A program made the translations under genes and the position numbers. The notes under the pieces were generated by a model. It was not told where the DNA came from, did no database searches, and saw only the letters and a list, made by a program, of their open reading frames with translations. Shown one piece after another: positions 54,077 through 64,000 of a stretch of 64,000 nt of DNA. The DNA is from Cladosporium sp. IMV 00045 (lineage: Eukaryota; Ascomycota; Dothideomycetes; Cladosporiales; Cladosporiaceae). The stretch spans positions 97,861 to 161,860 of the forward strand of contig MSJI02000869.1 in NCBI GenBank assembly GCA_001931905.2, read 5' to 3'. Position 1 is the stretch's first letter. Each line of letters opens with the position of its first letter.

Positions 54077-56062
54077 TCAGATCGCTAGAATGAATTTTCG
54101 CTTTTCGCTCAGTATTGGCAGCCACCCTGGTGAAATAGTTGAACCCTGGTCTCTTCGGTCCCAAACCTCCTGTACTACATTCCAAAGCCTCTCTATGTTA
54201 CCGATACCATAGCTGTGCATGTTTCTCCACCACCAAGTCCAGCCATCCCGCTGTCCTGGTAGTGCTTCGCAAGCAGCTATGAATCCAGGCCATGCAATTG
54301 TAGCAGTCTTCGCGTACCGAGATTCGGACTGTTGCTTTCGTTGCTCGATGGTATTCAGTTTCTGCAAAACGCTCTGTACAAGTTCTCCCATCAGATCTTG
54401 CGTGCATGGGAGCACGCGGGAGTGATAGTAAACCTTCATACCCAGTGCAAAGGCCTCAGTGTGTTCGTTTAACAGAATGTTTGTATGCTCATCGGAATCA
54501 TGTGGCATTTCCGGTGTTGGCTCCATGGTAGGCAAAGCCTCGATAGCAGTTGACAGGTCGTTACATGTAAAGAGAAAATTCTGGGGTGGATCAGTAGCAT
54601 GACACCGATAGAATTGCATCGCTTGCGCCACCTTGGTGGTGCGCAATAGAAGAGCCGCAAGAGCCGCTGTTATTCCATACGTGCTTTCCAGTACGCCTCT
54701 GTTGTAGAATGGACAACTCGCCTCCGCTAAGTTCAAGTATCCACAGTCCCAGGGGATCGGCGTTAGATCCCAGTTGGTTGAATCACTAATGATTTGTAGA
54801 AAGGTGCACACGTCAATCATGCTCTGACTACGGGGTCGCCGTTCTGCGGTTGGTCGCAGGACGTCACCAATCCGTATTGATGCGGTCAGATGAGTCCAGA
54901 GCTCGTTCATTTCACCGTACATTACCTGAAACTCTGGTCAGCGATCAATGACATGCCGCGAAAATTTTCAAGCATTGCCTACATCCAGCGTGATAAGGGT
55001 CAAACTAGCGGACATTATATTCTCCAAATCATGCAGTGTACCGTCATTGTAAGGCTTGACCAGCGCCGCGCTTTGAGGAGATGAGTGCTTCAATGCCAGG
55101 GAAAGGTTGGAATAGGCTTGCTGTTGGAGAGCTCGGAAGAGATTCTGGGATGGTGGGTCGCTCGGCGAGTGAAGATGGACCGCCGAGGTTGCCAGTATGG
55201 AAAATAATATCGCGACATCACTAGCCGCAACACTGGCTCTCGGATCATCTGCTGAGTGACACAGGGCATCCCAAGCCTGGATTGCAATAGGCGCATGAAT
55301 AGACTTGTACGCATTACCTGACCTTGCAACAGGCTGGAGCAATGTTGCAACATAGCTGGTATAGTGATCAAGCAACAGCTCGGCCAAGGGATTGACATGT
55401 GTAAGTTGACTAGGAATTGCTGGCGGTTGATCCAGGAGACCTAGACGACGGATGGGCATCGCCGAGCTAGGAACTGAATAGCTACCATAGGTTCTGATCT
55501 GATCGGATCCGTCCGACATCGCCTTTGATGTCCAAGAGATGCACCTCGCTGAGCGAAGCAGGGACTTCTGCAAAGGCCGTTGTTGAGAGAGTGAGGGGCG
55601 ACGATTCGCTGTCTCGCACTGCTGCCCAAGCGAAATTCTGGGTGCAGCAGTACGACTGACAGAAAAATCGCTTTTCGACACTTCTGCAAAGGCTTCCCTC
55701 GAAGCCGGCGGACAAGGATTAAAGACGCCGAATGGGCCTGCGAGAACAACGCCATCTTGGGACCCTGGATCACAGACTTCGAGCCATTCAAGAGAAGAGT
55801 CGATCTCATGCGTATGTAGAACACGAGCGTATATGTTCGGCGCGATACCCATCGCTTGGCGCTTGATGGCCGACGGGCGCTGCCAGGCGGATTCGACATC
55901 AATCCAAGTGAGCTGAACATCGTACCCTTTGCACACCTTGTTCGCGTGCAGACAGCGTAAGCATTGTGGGTGTGTGCAATCGCATCTGATCTTCGATTCC
56001 CTACACGTCCAGCAACCCGTAAAAGTTTTTCTCTTAGCAATGCGGCGTTTCTGATCTGACAT
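54077..56062 (-). CDS. Zn2Cys6 transcription factor with fungal_trans_2-like domain
   Basis: Minus-strand exons 56062..54983 and 54925..54077 give 642 residues; the intron starts GTAGGC, ends TTCAG and is in phase 0. The zinc cluster is Cys17, 20, 27, 34, 37 and 44 (GCWTCRESKIRC, then CLRCLHANKVCKGYDVQLTW), the GCWTCR class associated with the fungal_trans_2 (ARCA-like) domain. The middle homology region follows (LAELLLDHYTSYVATLLQP, AWDALCHSADDPRASVAASDVAILFSILATSAVHL), then WDLTPIPWDCGY and a C-terminal helical part. It is placed directly against the aminotransferase gene at 52708 (tail to tail). This makes it the most likely pathway-specific regulator of the group. The target is inferred from position. 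Confidence 0.88.
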
Positions 56063-56446
56063 GGCCTACTAGAAGCGAGGCTTGATATGTTGTTATGAAC
56101 ATGTGATCAGCGTCCCGGTGGCGCTGACAGTGGGGCTCATGGAATGGATGGCGGGACTGATACATATACGTAATGTCTTTTTTGGCAGAATCGAGAGAGT
56201 GTATCGACTACCAAGCCTAGTGTTATAGCGATGAGATTTCGGATGTATTTGGTGGACGAAATGTTTGGTGCGGCCTCAGGCAGTCAAGATGCCCGCATGA
56301 CTCGCGGCTAAATCCCTTCGTCGAAAGGGGAAGGCGCCGCAATCTCAAGCAACCACAGAAGCGCGGCAGAGTAGCAACGCCTGGAAGCCAGGGCCGAAGG
56401 GAAAGAAACCCAGAAAATCATCGTTGCCGCCCAACATACAACAACA
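56063..56446. promoter_or_regulatory. Divergent promoter of the Zn2Cys6 gene and MRPL20
   Basis: This is 384 bp between two divergent start codons. The MRPL20-proximal half is largely the duplicated block at 56295-56398, which suggests that block is promoter or leader sequence of MRPL20. Confidence 0.55.
56295..56398 (+). repeat. Dispersed repeat copy B (partner at 42650-42752)
   Basis: This 104-base block ends 48 bases before the MRPL20 start codon. It shares two identical cores of 27 and 23 bases with copy A. Its position directly upstream of a conserved gene suggests B is the original and A the copy. Confidence 0.85.
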
Positions 56447-57085
56447 ATGGCGTTCCAATCGCTCAATGGCTCATTACGGCCGTCCATTCTCTCCTCAGCC
56501 AGCGCCACGGAATGGATCTGCTTCTCCTGCCGCCGCAACGCCTCGTCCTTCCGCCGCACACGCAAAGCGCTACGGGTAAAACCAGACGCCTCTTTCGCAC
56601 CCTCCACCACCGAAACGCAGGACCACATCGTCTTCAACCCGCCCTCCAGCGCGCCCAATGTCTATCACACGCCCCAGAAATTCCTGCCCAAGAATGACCC
56701 CAGACGGCGCATGAGCGCGCCGACCGCCAGCTCAACACCGCCCTCCACGCCCGGCACTGCGTTGGGGACCCAGCTGCCTAATGCCTCAGACGTGCTCCCT
56801 CCCAGAGTCCGACCCTTCCAGGAGAAGAAATACCACGTCACGCCGTCGCAGGTCGAGGAGATCCGCAAACTCAGGGCTGAGGACCCGAAGCTCTGGACGA
56901 GAGTAAAGTTGGCGGAGAAGTTTCAGTGCTCGCAGTTCTTTGTCGGCTTGTGCTGCTGCGCGCCGGAGATCAAAGAGCAGAGGGATAAGGAATTGGCGGA
57001 GATCAAGAGCAAATGGGGACGTAAGAAGACTGAGGCCAGGGAGGACAGGCAGACTAGGAAGGCCATGTGGGGTCGCGATGCTTGA
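56447..57085 (+). CDS. mrpl20: Mitochondrial large-subunit ribosomal protein MRPL20
   Basis: One exon encodes 212 residues. The N-terminus (MAFQSLNGSLRPSILSSASA) is basic/hydroxylated and acid-free, as expected for a mitochondrial targeting sequence, and is followed by a CFSCRR segment. The conserved C-terminal half reads YHVTPSQVEEIRKLRAEDP, WTRVKLAEKFQCSQFFVGLC and a basic tail (SKWGRKKTEAREDRQTRKAMW), the signature of the fungal MRPL20 family. It is a structural component of the mitochondrial 54S subunit. The neighbouring COX9 also encodes a mitochondrial protein. The ATG was chosen as the first Met, directly after an A-rich leader. Confidence 0.88.
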   Translation: MAFQSLNGSLRPSILSSASATEWICFSCRRNASSFRRTRKALRVKPDASFAPSTTETQDHIVFNPPSSAPNVYHTPQKFLPKNDPRRRMSAPTASSTPPSTPGTALGTQLPNASDVLPPRVRPFQEKKYHVTPSQVEEIRKLRAEDPKLWTRVKLAEKFQCSQFFVGLCCCAPEIKEQRDKELAEIKSKWGRKKTEAREDRQTRKAMWGRDA

Positions 57086-58111
57086 GCTGGTGGTCTGATG
57101 TTGTATTGAAATGGATTTTGTATATTACGTTTTAAAAAGAGGAAGGGATGGCATTGCATGGCATGGCGTAGCGTTATTGCTGTCGGTCAAGTCATCCGGC
57201 AATATGGCCTGGCTTCTGAGATCTTGACTCCTGGGGAGGAGTTTGGGTCAGGTCGGAAAAGCATGGGAGATCTCATTGTAAAGCTTATCACAAGATACAT
57301 TCAAATGTACTTTATTTTTTATTTTCCAAATTGCTCGCGATCGGTCAGAGTGCTTCATGCAATCTGCATGAGAGGGCCTACATCAATTCATCCTTCGGCT
57401 CTCACATACACGGCTTCCGTACTTATACACCGTTCATATGTTCAGCCATGTTTCCAAGCCTATAATCGTTATTGTTGGTTAGTGATCAGTACGAGCGTTA
57501 GCAGATCTCATCGACGAAACTGGTTTTTAGATCTACTTTGTATTTTGGTTGACCAACATTCTAGGCATAAACGAGTCACAGACTGTACTATGAAACGGCA
57601 GTAGATGCAACGCATGTGCAATCGGCACATTTGCGTAACCTCCATACCATATTGCTTGAATCATTTGTCCGGATCAGTATATCATGTCTATAATAATTGT
57701 GCTCGATACCTGGTCCAGTGAGCAATGTCATCCAGCAAGCTCTTAGACATATAGATGTAATATACATTTACATATCCACTTCTGGCTCGATCCAAACATG
57801 TACATATCCCAACATAAGCTCATATAAATACGATTATACTAAAGTAACCACATATTGATATCCCAAACGCCAGCATCCATATCCATCAAGAAGCACACCC
57901 TCACAACAACAACCTCCGAATCTCACAAGGGTTAGGGTTGGGGTTGAGCCTTCCCTCCGCTTACCTTCAAGGACGAAACCCGGCCGACGCCGACGCCAAG
58001 CTCCGAAGCAGACCTCATCTCATCTGACCAACAGCCCTCCCAGCTTGCCCGGCTATCGCACGTCCAAGCAACCCAACCCAACAACAACAACATACCTCCA
58101 AACTCGCAAAA
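57086..58111. other. Intergenic region and COX9 promoter
   Basis: The left part is AT-rich (57270-57860) with no coding feature. The COX9-proximal part has a telomere-like G-rich motif at 57929-57946 and a CA-rich leader. Confidence 0.5.
57929..57946. promoter_or_regulatory. Telomere-repeat-like box upstream of COX9
   Basis: GGGTTAGGGTTGGGGTTG lies about 170-180 bases before the COX9 ATG. One perfect TTAGGG unit and variants are present. Telobox elements bound by Myb-type factors (Tbf1) occur in promoters of growth genes in fungi; that function here is inferred. Confidence 0.4.
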
Positions 58112-58670
58112 ATGGTGAAGCCAATCACCGGCATGCTGAGGCGCGGCCTCGTCCTCGACCTCTCGGTCGCTTTCGGTATGTTGCTCTGCGCGCGCGCGCC
58201 CTTCATACACCCCGGGCTGCATTGGGCGGCAGGGAGCCATTGAGCGCTGCTACTCCCAAGAGCGGGTGGGAAGGAACATGGATGGTGGTTGTAAGGAAAT
58301 GATGTGCTGACGTGACTTTCTTTCAGGTCTCGGTACCGCTTCTGGTTACTTCTGGTGGTACGGTACGTAAATCACGACGAGAGCAAGAGACCAAGCAACG
58401 GCCATTGCTCCGTCCCCCGGCACGATTTAGAACGAGCAACACATCTGCGCGGGAGCATAAGAGCGACAAGTTCGACGGATAGTGCAACAATGCAGATCAG
58501 CGAAAAGAGCGATGGACACACACCCGAGGAGAGAGGGAAGGAAAGAGACACAGAGCGAGAGACTGACTCAACTCCAAACAACAGGCTACCACGTCCCCGC
58601 CGTCCGCCGCCGCGATCTCTTCTACGCCAAGCTCGAGGACCAGCGCGCCGAGGCTCTCGGTCAGGTGTAG
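58112..58670 (+). CDS. cox9: Cytochrome c oxidase subunit VIIa (COX9)
   Basis: Three small exons (58112..58175, 58327..58362, 58585..58670) encode 61 residues. The protein has the conserved start PITGMLRRGLVLDLSVAFG, one membrane helix running into GYFWWYG, and the matrix/intermembrane tail YHVPAVRRRDLFYAKLEDQR. This is the fungal COX9/subunit 7A family of complex IV. The middle exon is only 36 nt, with introns of 151 and 222 nt that are long for this genome. No single open frame of useful length covers the gene; it was found by joining exons in phase. It stands on the same strand as MRPL20, about 1 kb apart. Confidence 0.9.
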
Positions 58671-59778
58671 ATGCAATGGCTTCAGTTCTGGATATGGAAT
58701 ACGAAGCTAGGGGAAGAGGGGGGCAGAGATGGGGATTAAGACGCGGAAAGAAGGAAAACCAAGAAAAAGATGTACATATTACAAGTCTCGCGCCGACGCA
58801 ATGTATGCAGGAAGGAGGAAAGGATGAAGATGTTTCTTTTGTGCCTCTTTTTGTGCCATTTGGACTTTGTTTCAGTGTCTCACCGGTTTCTTTTCAGCTG
58901 TTGACCACGTCCTTGCTCGCATCTCGTCAAGTATGCCCGCGGCGTTATTAGTAGGAATGTCCGTCGGAGGATCATGCCTTTTCCCCTCCAACGCCACGAC
59001 CAAACATGGACATAGCCCACAGCAGGTCGTACAGACCGCCCACGGAATACATGTCCTTATACACCAACCAGCACCCGTCCTCGCTACCCAGCCACGATAC
59101 CCGATTGTAGGAAAGCAAGTCCCAAGTCCCCCGAATCCCTCCCTTTCCAATCCCCCTCCCATACCCCTAGTAGCAAGCTCTCAACTTCAACTCCATCTGT
59201 CAAAATATCTTCACACTAAGAAACCAATTCCCCAACGCTCGATACATGCATTCATTTCGGCAGCAGGCAGAGCATACGCGGCGGGAGCTCGATGGCTGTC
59301 ACAGCGGTCGCGAATACCAATACATGGTTAATGGATTTGGGATGGGGGAATTCATGTTTCTTTCGTCACTTTTTGCAAGGCAATTTATGGCAAAATTAGG
59401 ACGGAACGGAGAGATGTCGGTTCATTCCTTTTCGCATTTACTTGGTAAGCTTGGTCTGAAGATGGTATTAAGAAATGGCCGAAAGAATGGTGCGAGAAAG
59501 AGAAAACGAGAAACGTGGTGTGGTATATGGTGCGAGAAATTGGCGGAGCAAAATGAAGAAAATAGAAAAAGGAAATCATAGGGAGAGAGATCGTCAATAA
59601 AAGAGAAAAAGTTGATTTCCTTCCATTCTTTCAAATTCACCTCGAAGTCCTGGCGATTTCGTGTCCCCAACCCTCCTTCCCATCCAAACCTTTCATGCTC
59701 TCATGTCCAAGTTCCTGTTCTCCCAAGTGCCATTCCCTTCCCTCCTCCCATCCATTCCTATTTTGTTTCATTTCAATA
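58671..59778. other. Convergent intergenic region
   Basis: Nothing coding is recognised. Purine-rich tracts (58700-58780, 59460-59610) and a C/T-rich stretch (59620-59800) mark the 3' flanks of two convergent genes. Confidence 0.45.
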
Positions 59779-61122
59779 TCACGTATTCGTCCTCCCCCTC
59801 CCGCCCAAACTAAACGCATCCTCGCCCACCGCGCTCGTGACAGGACTCAGCCCCGCGCTGCGCACGCCACTCAAATCGCCACTGGCGGTTTTGCGCACGG
59901 CCTGCCGCATCGTCTCGATGGTCAGCTCGCCGTGCGGGCCCGCCTGCACTGCTCCGCCGCCCGGCGGGCTGCCGATGGGGATGCTGCGGACGGGACTTTG
60001 CTCCGCGGCCGCGGGGGATTGGTGCGAGTGGCCGAGAGTCAGGGGAGGGGTTATGACGCCGCCGCCGGCGCTGGAGTAGGTTGAGCTCGGGGAGCGGGGG
60101 GAGGCGGTGCGGTCGTGCATGCCTGACGCAATGTGTAGGCTGTCGCGCGAGCCGGCGATGTCGAGAGGTGCGCTGGTGTTGGCGTTGGGGTGGATGTGGT
60201 GCTCGGATTGGACGACGTCGGCGAAGGAGATGAAGGATAGGCGGCGCACGTCGGTGGGGTCGAGGGCGCCGTAGTTGCTTGTGCTGTCGTCGTCGACGGC
60301 GGTGGTGGAGGTGGCGGGAGGGAGGAAGCCGGAGGATGCGGCGTTGAGGGAAGTCGGTTCGGAGCCTTCTGAGGGGTGGTGTACGAGGGAGGCGGGAAGG
60401 TGGCCGGGGAGGGAGGAGACGTCTGCGACACTGGAGTTTTCCAGAGATGCGCCGGCCGGTTGGTGCGAGGTGGCGGTGACGATTTCGACTTCGTCTGGGT
60501 TCAAGTTTTCGCTGGTGATGGCTTCTGCTGAGGCTTCGAGCGCGGCGGGAATGTGGTCCTCGGTCAGGACGTGATTGGGAATATGCGCGGGAGTGAGTTC
60601 GCTTTGCAGAGTGGCTATAGGAACAGGTTCTTGCACGTTGCGCTCGAAGATTTCGTTCGAAGCCGGACTTTGCATGCGAGGCGAGCTGGACCGTAATCGC
60701 GAGGGTGAAGGCGCGGGCATCGCATTGCTGTAGTGCTGTCGCGTAGGCGAGACCGGGATTGGGTGAGCTCCGGTGGGTTTCATGTTCGCGGGCGGCTCTC
60801 TCAGAGGCGACGAAGGGAGCGCACCTGGCATCGCGGCCGAGGTATCTGACATGACAGGCTGATCGGAGAAGGCGTCGCGCGGTTGGCCGGCGGATGATGA
60901 ATCGAGAGTGGACTGGTCTTGTGCTTTTTTCGAGCCAAACAGCCGGCGTCTGCCGGTCTTGGGATCTATTTCTGCGGCTGCCTCTTCTGCGGCGCGATTT
61001 TCAGGCGGATTTCGTTGGTCCGAGGGGATCAAGGGAGCAGCGGAATTTTGAGGTGAGAGGCCAGAGGAGTGGTATCGCGGTTGGTGCTCTGACGAAGGCG
61101 GCTGCTGGTGGGGAGGAGGCAT
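59779..61122 (-). CDS. Disordered Ser/Pro-rich protein, function unknown
   Basis: One minus-strand exon encodes 447 residues. The chain is mostly low-complexity (Ser, Pro, Ala, His) with many SP/TP sites, so it is probably a phosphorylated, disordered protein. Three parts look ordered or constrained: DPKTGRRRLFGSKK near residue 55, RRLSFISFADVVQSEH (293-308) and the C-terminal LTIETMRQAVRKTASGDLSG. The RRLSF segment resembles a basophilic kinase site followed by a short amphipathic motif. I do not recognise a named family. The long constrained frame, good composition and a Met start with a purine-poor leader support a real gene. No signal peptide or membrane span is seen. Confidence 0.7.
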   Translation of the reverse strand: MPPPHQQPPSSEHQPRYHSSGLSPQNSAAPLIPSDQRNPPENRAAEEAAAEIDPKTGRRRLFGSKKAQDQSTLDSSSAGQPRDAFSDQPVMSDTSAAMPGALPSSPLREPPANMKPTGAHPIPVSPTRQHYSNAMPAPSPSRLRSSSPRMQSPASNEIFERNVQEPVPIATLQSELTPAHIPNHVLTEDHIPAALEASAEAITSENLNPDEVEIVTATSHQPAGASLENSSVADVSSLPGHLPASLVHHPSEGSEPTSLNAASSGFLPPATSTTAVDDDSTSNYGALDPTDVRRLSFISFADVVQSEHHIHPNANTSAPLDIAGSRDSLHIASGMHDRTASPRSPSSTYSSAGGGVITPPLTLGHSHQSPAAAEQSPVRSIPIGSPPGGGAVQAGPHGELTIETMRQAVRKTASGDLSGVRSAGLSPVTSAVGEDAFSLGGRGRTNT

Positions 61123-62959
61123 AACAGCGGGGCGCGAGAGAGGAGGGGAGCAGCTGGCTGAAGATGGTAGGGCGGGATGTATAAGGTAGTGGTGTATGTG
61201 TATGTATGCAGCAGCAGCTTTCTTCTTGGCTGGCTTGCTTGCTTGCTTGGTGGGACTACTGTGAGCAAGGTATTACTGCTTGCCTGCTTGCTTGCAGCCG
61301 GTGAGTAGTGCTGCAGGATTGCTGGTTTAGGTGTGTAGGCGGGCAGCGTCAGGTCTCACGCTCGGACAGCAGAAGCACAGCAGTAGGGCCGGGATCTGGG
61401 GAGGCGATTCGCTTGGTGGATGTGTGAACTGCTGCAGCTTGTGCGAACGAACGGAGTCGAGGTCGCTGGGGTGCAGGGGGAGAATGGAAGAAGTGTCGCA
61501 GGGACAGAAACAGGAACAAGTCGTCAGCAGGGAGGGAGATGTCTCCAATGGCGCACGGCGTTTTCTTGGAAGAGGAGAAGCGAAGGGGAGATGTCGAGAT
61601 CAAGAGCTGGTTGAGGTGGTGCTGGTCACGCTGGTAGTGACGTCGCTGGTCGCAAGAATGATGATTGGGGGAGAAGAAGCACGAGAGGGCTTGGACCCTG
61701 AGTGTCCCTCGAGGCCATAGCGTTGTGATTGATTCTTCTCAGAAATGCCTGTACAAGGGGCGAAGCGAGATCGCGGGTGGATTGAACATCATCTCATCGT
61801 ACTTGGTGACAAGCCATCCGTCATCTCTCCCGTCTCTTTTGAGAACAATCTTCCCTCCTCCGCTCCAGCCCACGATACACGCGGCTTTAGCCCATCGATT
61901 TGATTATCGCTCCAACCGCCCGTTGCGTGCCTGCATGTCTGCGTCCTCAGCTATTGGCAGTAGAGTTACGAAGTGCCTGGCCTGGCCTGGCCTGTTTCAG
62001 CTTCATGCCTTGCGCACGCAAACGCATGATCTGCATGATTTTCTGCTCGATAGGCACGAAATTGCAGGTTACTTCCTTTTCCTCGTTTCGTACTTCTCCT
62101 CGCCTCGTATACCACACTTTGCATCCCCCTTTCTTCTCCCTCGTGTCCTGCCGTCATCGGAAACTTCGCCTCCAAAGTGGCTGAGATACGAACAATAAGT
62201 TTCCATTCCGGAGACTTGCGTGTGTGTGGCTGTGTGCGATTCCTCTCCCCTGGTCGAGGAGGTCACATGTCGCGTCATGTGGGTATCCACACCTTCCACA
62301 CATTTCTCCACGCTCTCGACAGCCACACCGAGAACCGGCCATGCGGTGCTCGAGTGGTGCCCGACGAGACTTTCGTCACACGTGGTCTGTACTTTTTCAT
62401 CATCTATACTTACTTTTCTCAGCTGGTGAACAGTGCTTGCGTGCATGCTTGCAGAACTGCTGGCTGGGCAGGGCTGAGTTTTTAGAGGCTGATGTATTCA
62501 TGAGGATAATTGGTCTTGAATTTTGTTTTCCTTTTGCTCTATTTCTATGGGTTTTCAACAGGTGTAGGCGCACAAGATAATTCTGACGTCCGTGAATCAA
62601 CGTCTGCTTTCGAGTGACAGCAAGGCAACCCGGCTGCGGAACTCTTCAAGATGACAAAGACTTTCCTCCCCAATCATAGTATCGTCCTGGAAGAGTGTGA
62701 CTTGAATGGTGAATGTTGATGTCGAGATAACCTCAAGCCTTTGAATGAAAGGTCGAATATGGCCAGTCCATCGGTGCTGTTTCTGCTCGGTGCAAGCTTC
62801 TCAAGTTTCCAGACTTGATGCTGAGCTGGACCGTACTGTCAATGAGACGTCCATCTCATGTCCCCTCCATGTCACAACAGTCGCAGGTATCCGCCCTCCT
62901 CTTCTCTCCCCTCCTCTTCTCTCCAATCCCTTAGCCCTCGTCCAAAGTTGATGTTCATC
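61123..62959. other. Intergenic region of 1.8 kb
   Basis: No gene is supported. Short GCTT/CTTG tandem units occur at about 61230-61300 in the leader of the gene to the left. Several open stretches on both strands overlap one another without motifs. Confidence 0.45.
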
Positions 62960-63460
62960 TTACTCCCCCTCCTCAACAACCTTCAAAAGCCCCCTGCTAA
63001 ACCTCTCCACCTGCTCAAACGCAACCTCAAACCCCTTCCCCCCACCATAATACGGATCCCCCACCTCCTCCTCCCCTCTCCCTCCAAACTCCCCAAAAAG
63101 CCTCACCTTCCCCTCCACCTCCTCGCCCAACCCAGCCCTCCTCACCAACCCCCTCAAATCCTCCAGATTCATCCCGTCCATGGCCAGAATATAATCGAAC
63201 TCCTCGAAATCCTGCGGGGAGCGCACTTTGCGCGCCGCGTGGCGGTAGTTTTTTATGCCGTGCGATTGCAGCACGCGCATCGTGCGTGGGTCGGGCGATT
63301 CGCCGGCGTGGTAGGCGCCCGTGCCGCAGGAATCGATGTTTTTGATGAGGGGGTGGGTTGAGGCGAGGGAGCGGAAGACGCCTTCCGCCATGGGGGAGCG
63401 GCAGATGTTGCCGAGGCAGACGAAGAGGATGGAGACTTGTTTGGGGGGTTGATTGGGCAT
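62960..63460 (-). CDS. Low-molecular-weight protein-tyrosine phosphatase
   Basis: The predicted protein has 166 residues. The P-loop C-x5-R is CLGNICRS with nucleophile Cys15 and Arg21, just after strand beta1 (VSILFV). The general acid is Asp135 in GDPYY. Also visible are SCGTGAYHAGESPD, RVLQSHGI, HAARKV and ILAMDGMNL. This is the complete LMW-PTP fold (usual length 155-165 aa), related to yeast Ltp1 and fission yeast Stp1, which dephosphorylate phosphotyrosine and aryl phosphates in the cytosol. The start at 63460 was chosen because it leaves the normal 8-residue lead before beta1; the frame continues upstream to 63721 but that part reads as leader sequence. The C-terminal part is Gly/Glu-rich. 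Confidence 0.93.
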   Translation of the reverse strand: MPNQPPKQVSILFVCLGNICRSPMAEGVFRSLASTHPLIKNIDSCGTGAYHAGESPDPRTMRVLQSHGIKNYRHAARKVRSPQDFEEFDYILAMDGMNLEDLRGLVRRAGLGEEVEGKVRLFGEFGGRGEEEVGDPYYGGGKGFEVAFEQVERFSRGLLKVVEEGE

Positions 63461-64000
63461 GGTGGGTGGGTTGTTGGTGGGGTGGGGTGGGGTGAGTGGT
63501 GGCCTTTGTCGTTGACCGTGTCGGGCGATTGTATGTCGAGAGAGTTTGACTGGTTGTTGTGAAGAGATTTCGTTTTTTTCCCCCGTGGAGAGTGCGGTCG
63601 TTAGAGGGAAAATGTAAGAGGTAATCAACAGAAGGAAGGTAGGTGTTATTTTTTTGAGAGATCGACGGTGTTGCACATGCAGGGACTCAGCAATCGCCGT
63701 GGGGTCGATTGACGACGTCATAGCCCTGGTAGATTTTTGATCAATCGATCCTCCAATACATGTAGATAAACAGGAATGAAAATGATAATACCAATCTATA
63801 CATGTAACGAGATGAACAACATAAGAATACCAGCAATTCGGACCTGACGATGATTATGCTTGGTGAATTGATCTTGTAACATGTGTGGAGGGTCGCTTGA
63901 CTTGCAAAGGTCGTTCTCGTGGGAGACATGTTGCGGTTACGTGAATCGTGACATTCGTGAGCTACATGTACATGTGCATATTCTATATAGCATCTTACAT
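63461..64000. other. 5' flank of the phosphatase gene to window end
   Basis: The phosphatase leader is G/T-rich on the plus strand. The rest (63730-64000) is AT-rich with no recognised feature. Confidence 0.45.

Noticed and set aside
62858..63361. Plus-strand Pro/Leu-rich 167-codon frame
   Set aside because: Antisense shadow of the LMW phosphatase, whose CLGNICRS and DPYY motifs fix the coding strand.

Overview
The window is nuclear DNA of a filamentous ascomycete. The evidence is short introns (about 50-70 nt) with GTAAGT-type donors, fungus-specific families (PL3 pectate lyase, Zn2Cys6 regulators, PTH11/rhodopsin-like membrane proteins, a PAR32-like protein) and RIP-like AT-rich patches. 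Gene content and style suggest a Dothideomycete, perhaps Mycosphaerellales; that placement is inference. No tRNA, rRNA, CRISPR array or intact transposon was recognised.

Layout. 0-6.8 kb: the 3' end of a GH17 glucanase, a degenerate three-copy tandem repeat of about 250 bp, a secreted PL3 pectate lyase, an RBR-type ubiquitin ligase and a rhodopsin-like membrane protein. 6.8-11.3 kb is gene-poor and holds a small decayed gene. 11.3-32.3 kb is a conserved housekeeping block: a CCDC47-like ER protein, a vacuolar subtilase, a 2,532-residue BEACH/WD40 protein in one exon, a secreted/anchored His-Pro-rich protein, the dynactin actin Arp1 and a PAR32-like protein. 32.3-43.7 kb is accessory: a GAGGCATAGAC repeat array, a C2H2 zinc-finger gene without an obvious ATG, a RIP-like patch, a broken DUF3425-like gene, a short Zn2Cys6 protein and an N-terminally degraded GT25 glycosyltransferase. 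43.7-56.1 kb resembles a small specialised-metabolism locus: an O-methyltransferase, a secreted NTF2-like protein, a second rhodopsin-like protein, two divergently transcribed PLP aminotransferases and a Zn2Cys6 regulator. No polyketide, peptide or terpene backbone enzyme is visible in it. 56.4-64 kb returns to housekeeping genes: MRPL20, COX9, a disordered protein and a low-molecular-weight tyrosine phosphatase.

How they may work together. The two aminotransferases, the methyltransferase and the adjacent regulator could form an amino-acid-derived small-molecule pathway. GH17, PL3 and the secreted NTF2-like protein fit a plant-associated lifestyle. A block of about 104 bp in the MRPL20 upstream region is duplicated near the GT25 relic. 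That links the conserved and accessory parts of the window.

Spliced coordinates are hand-built from splice consensus and reading phase. All domain names rest on motif recognition, not on a database search.
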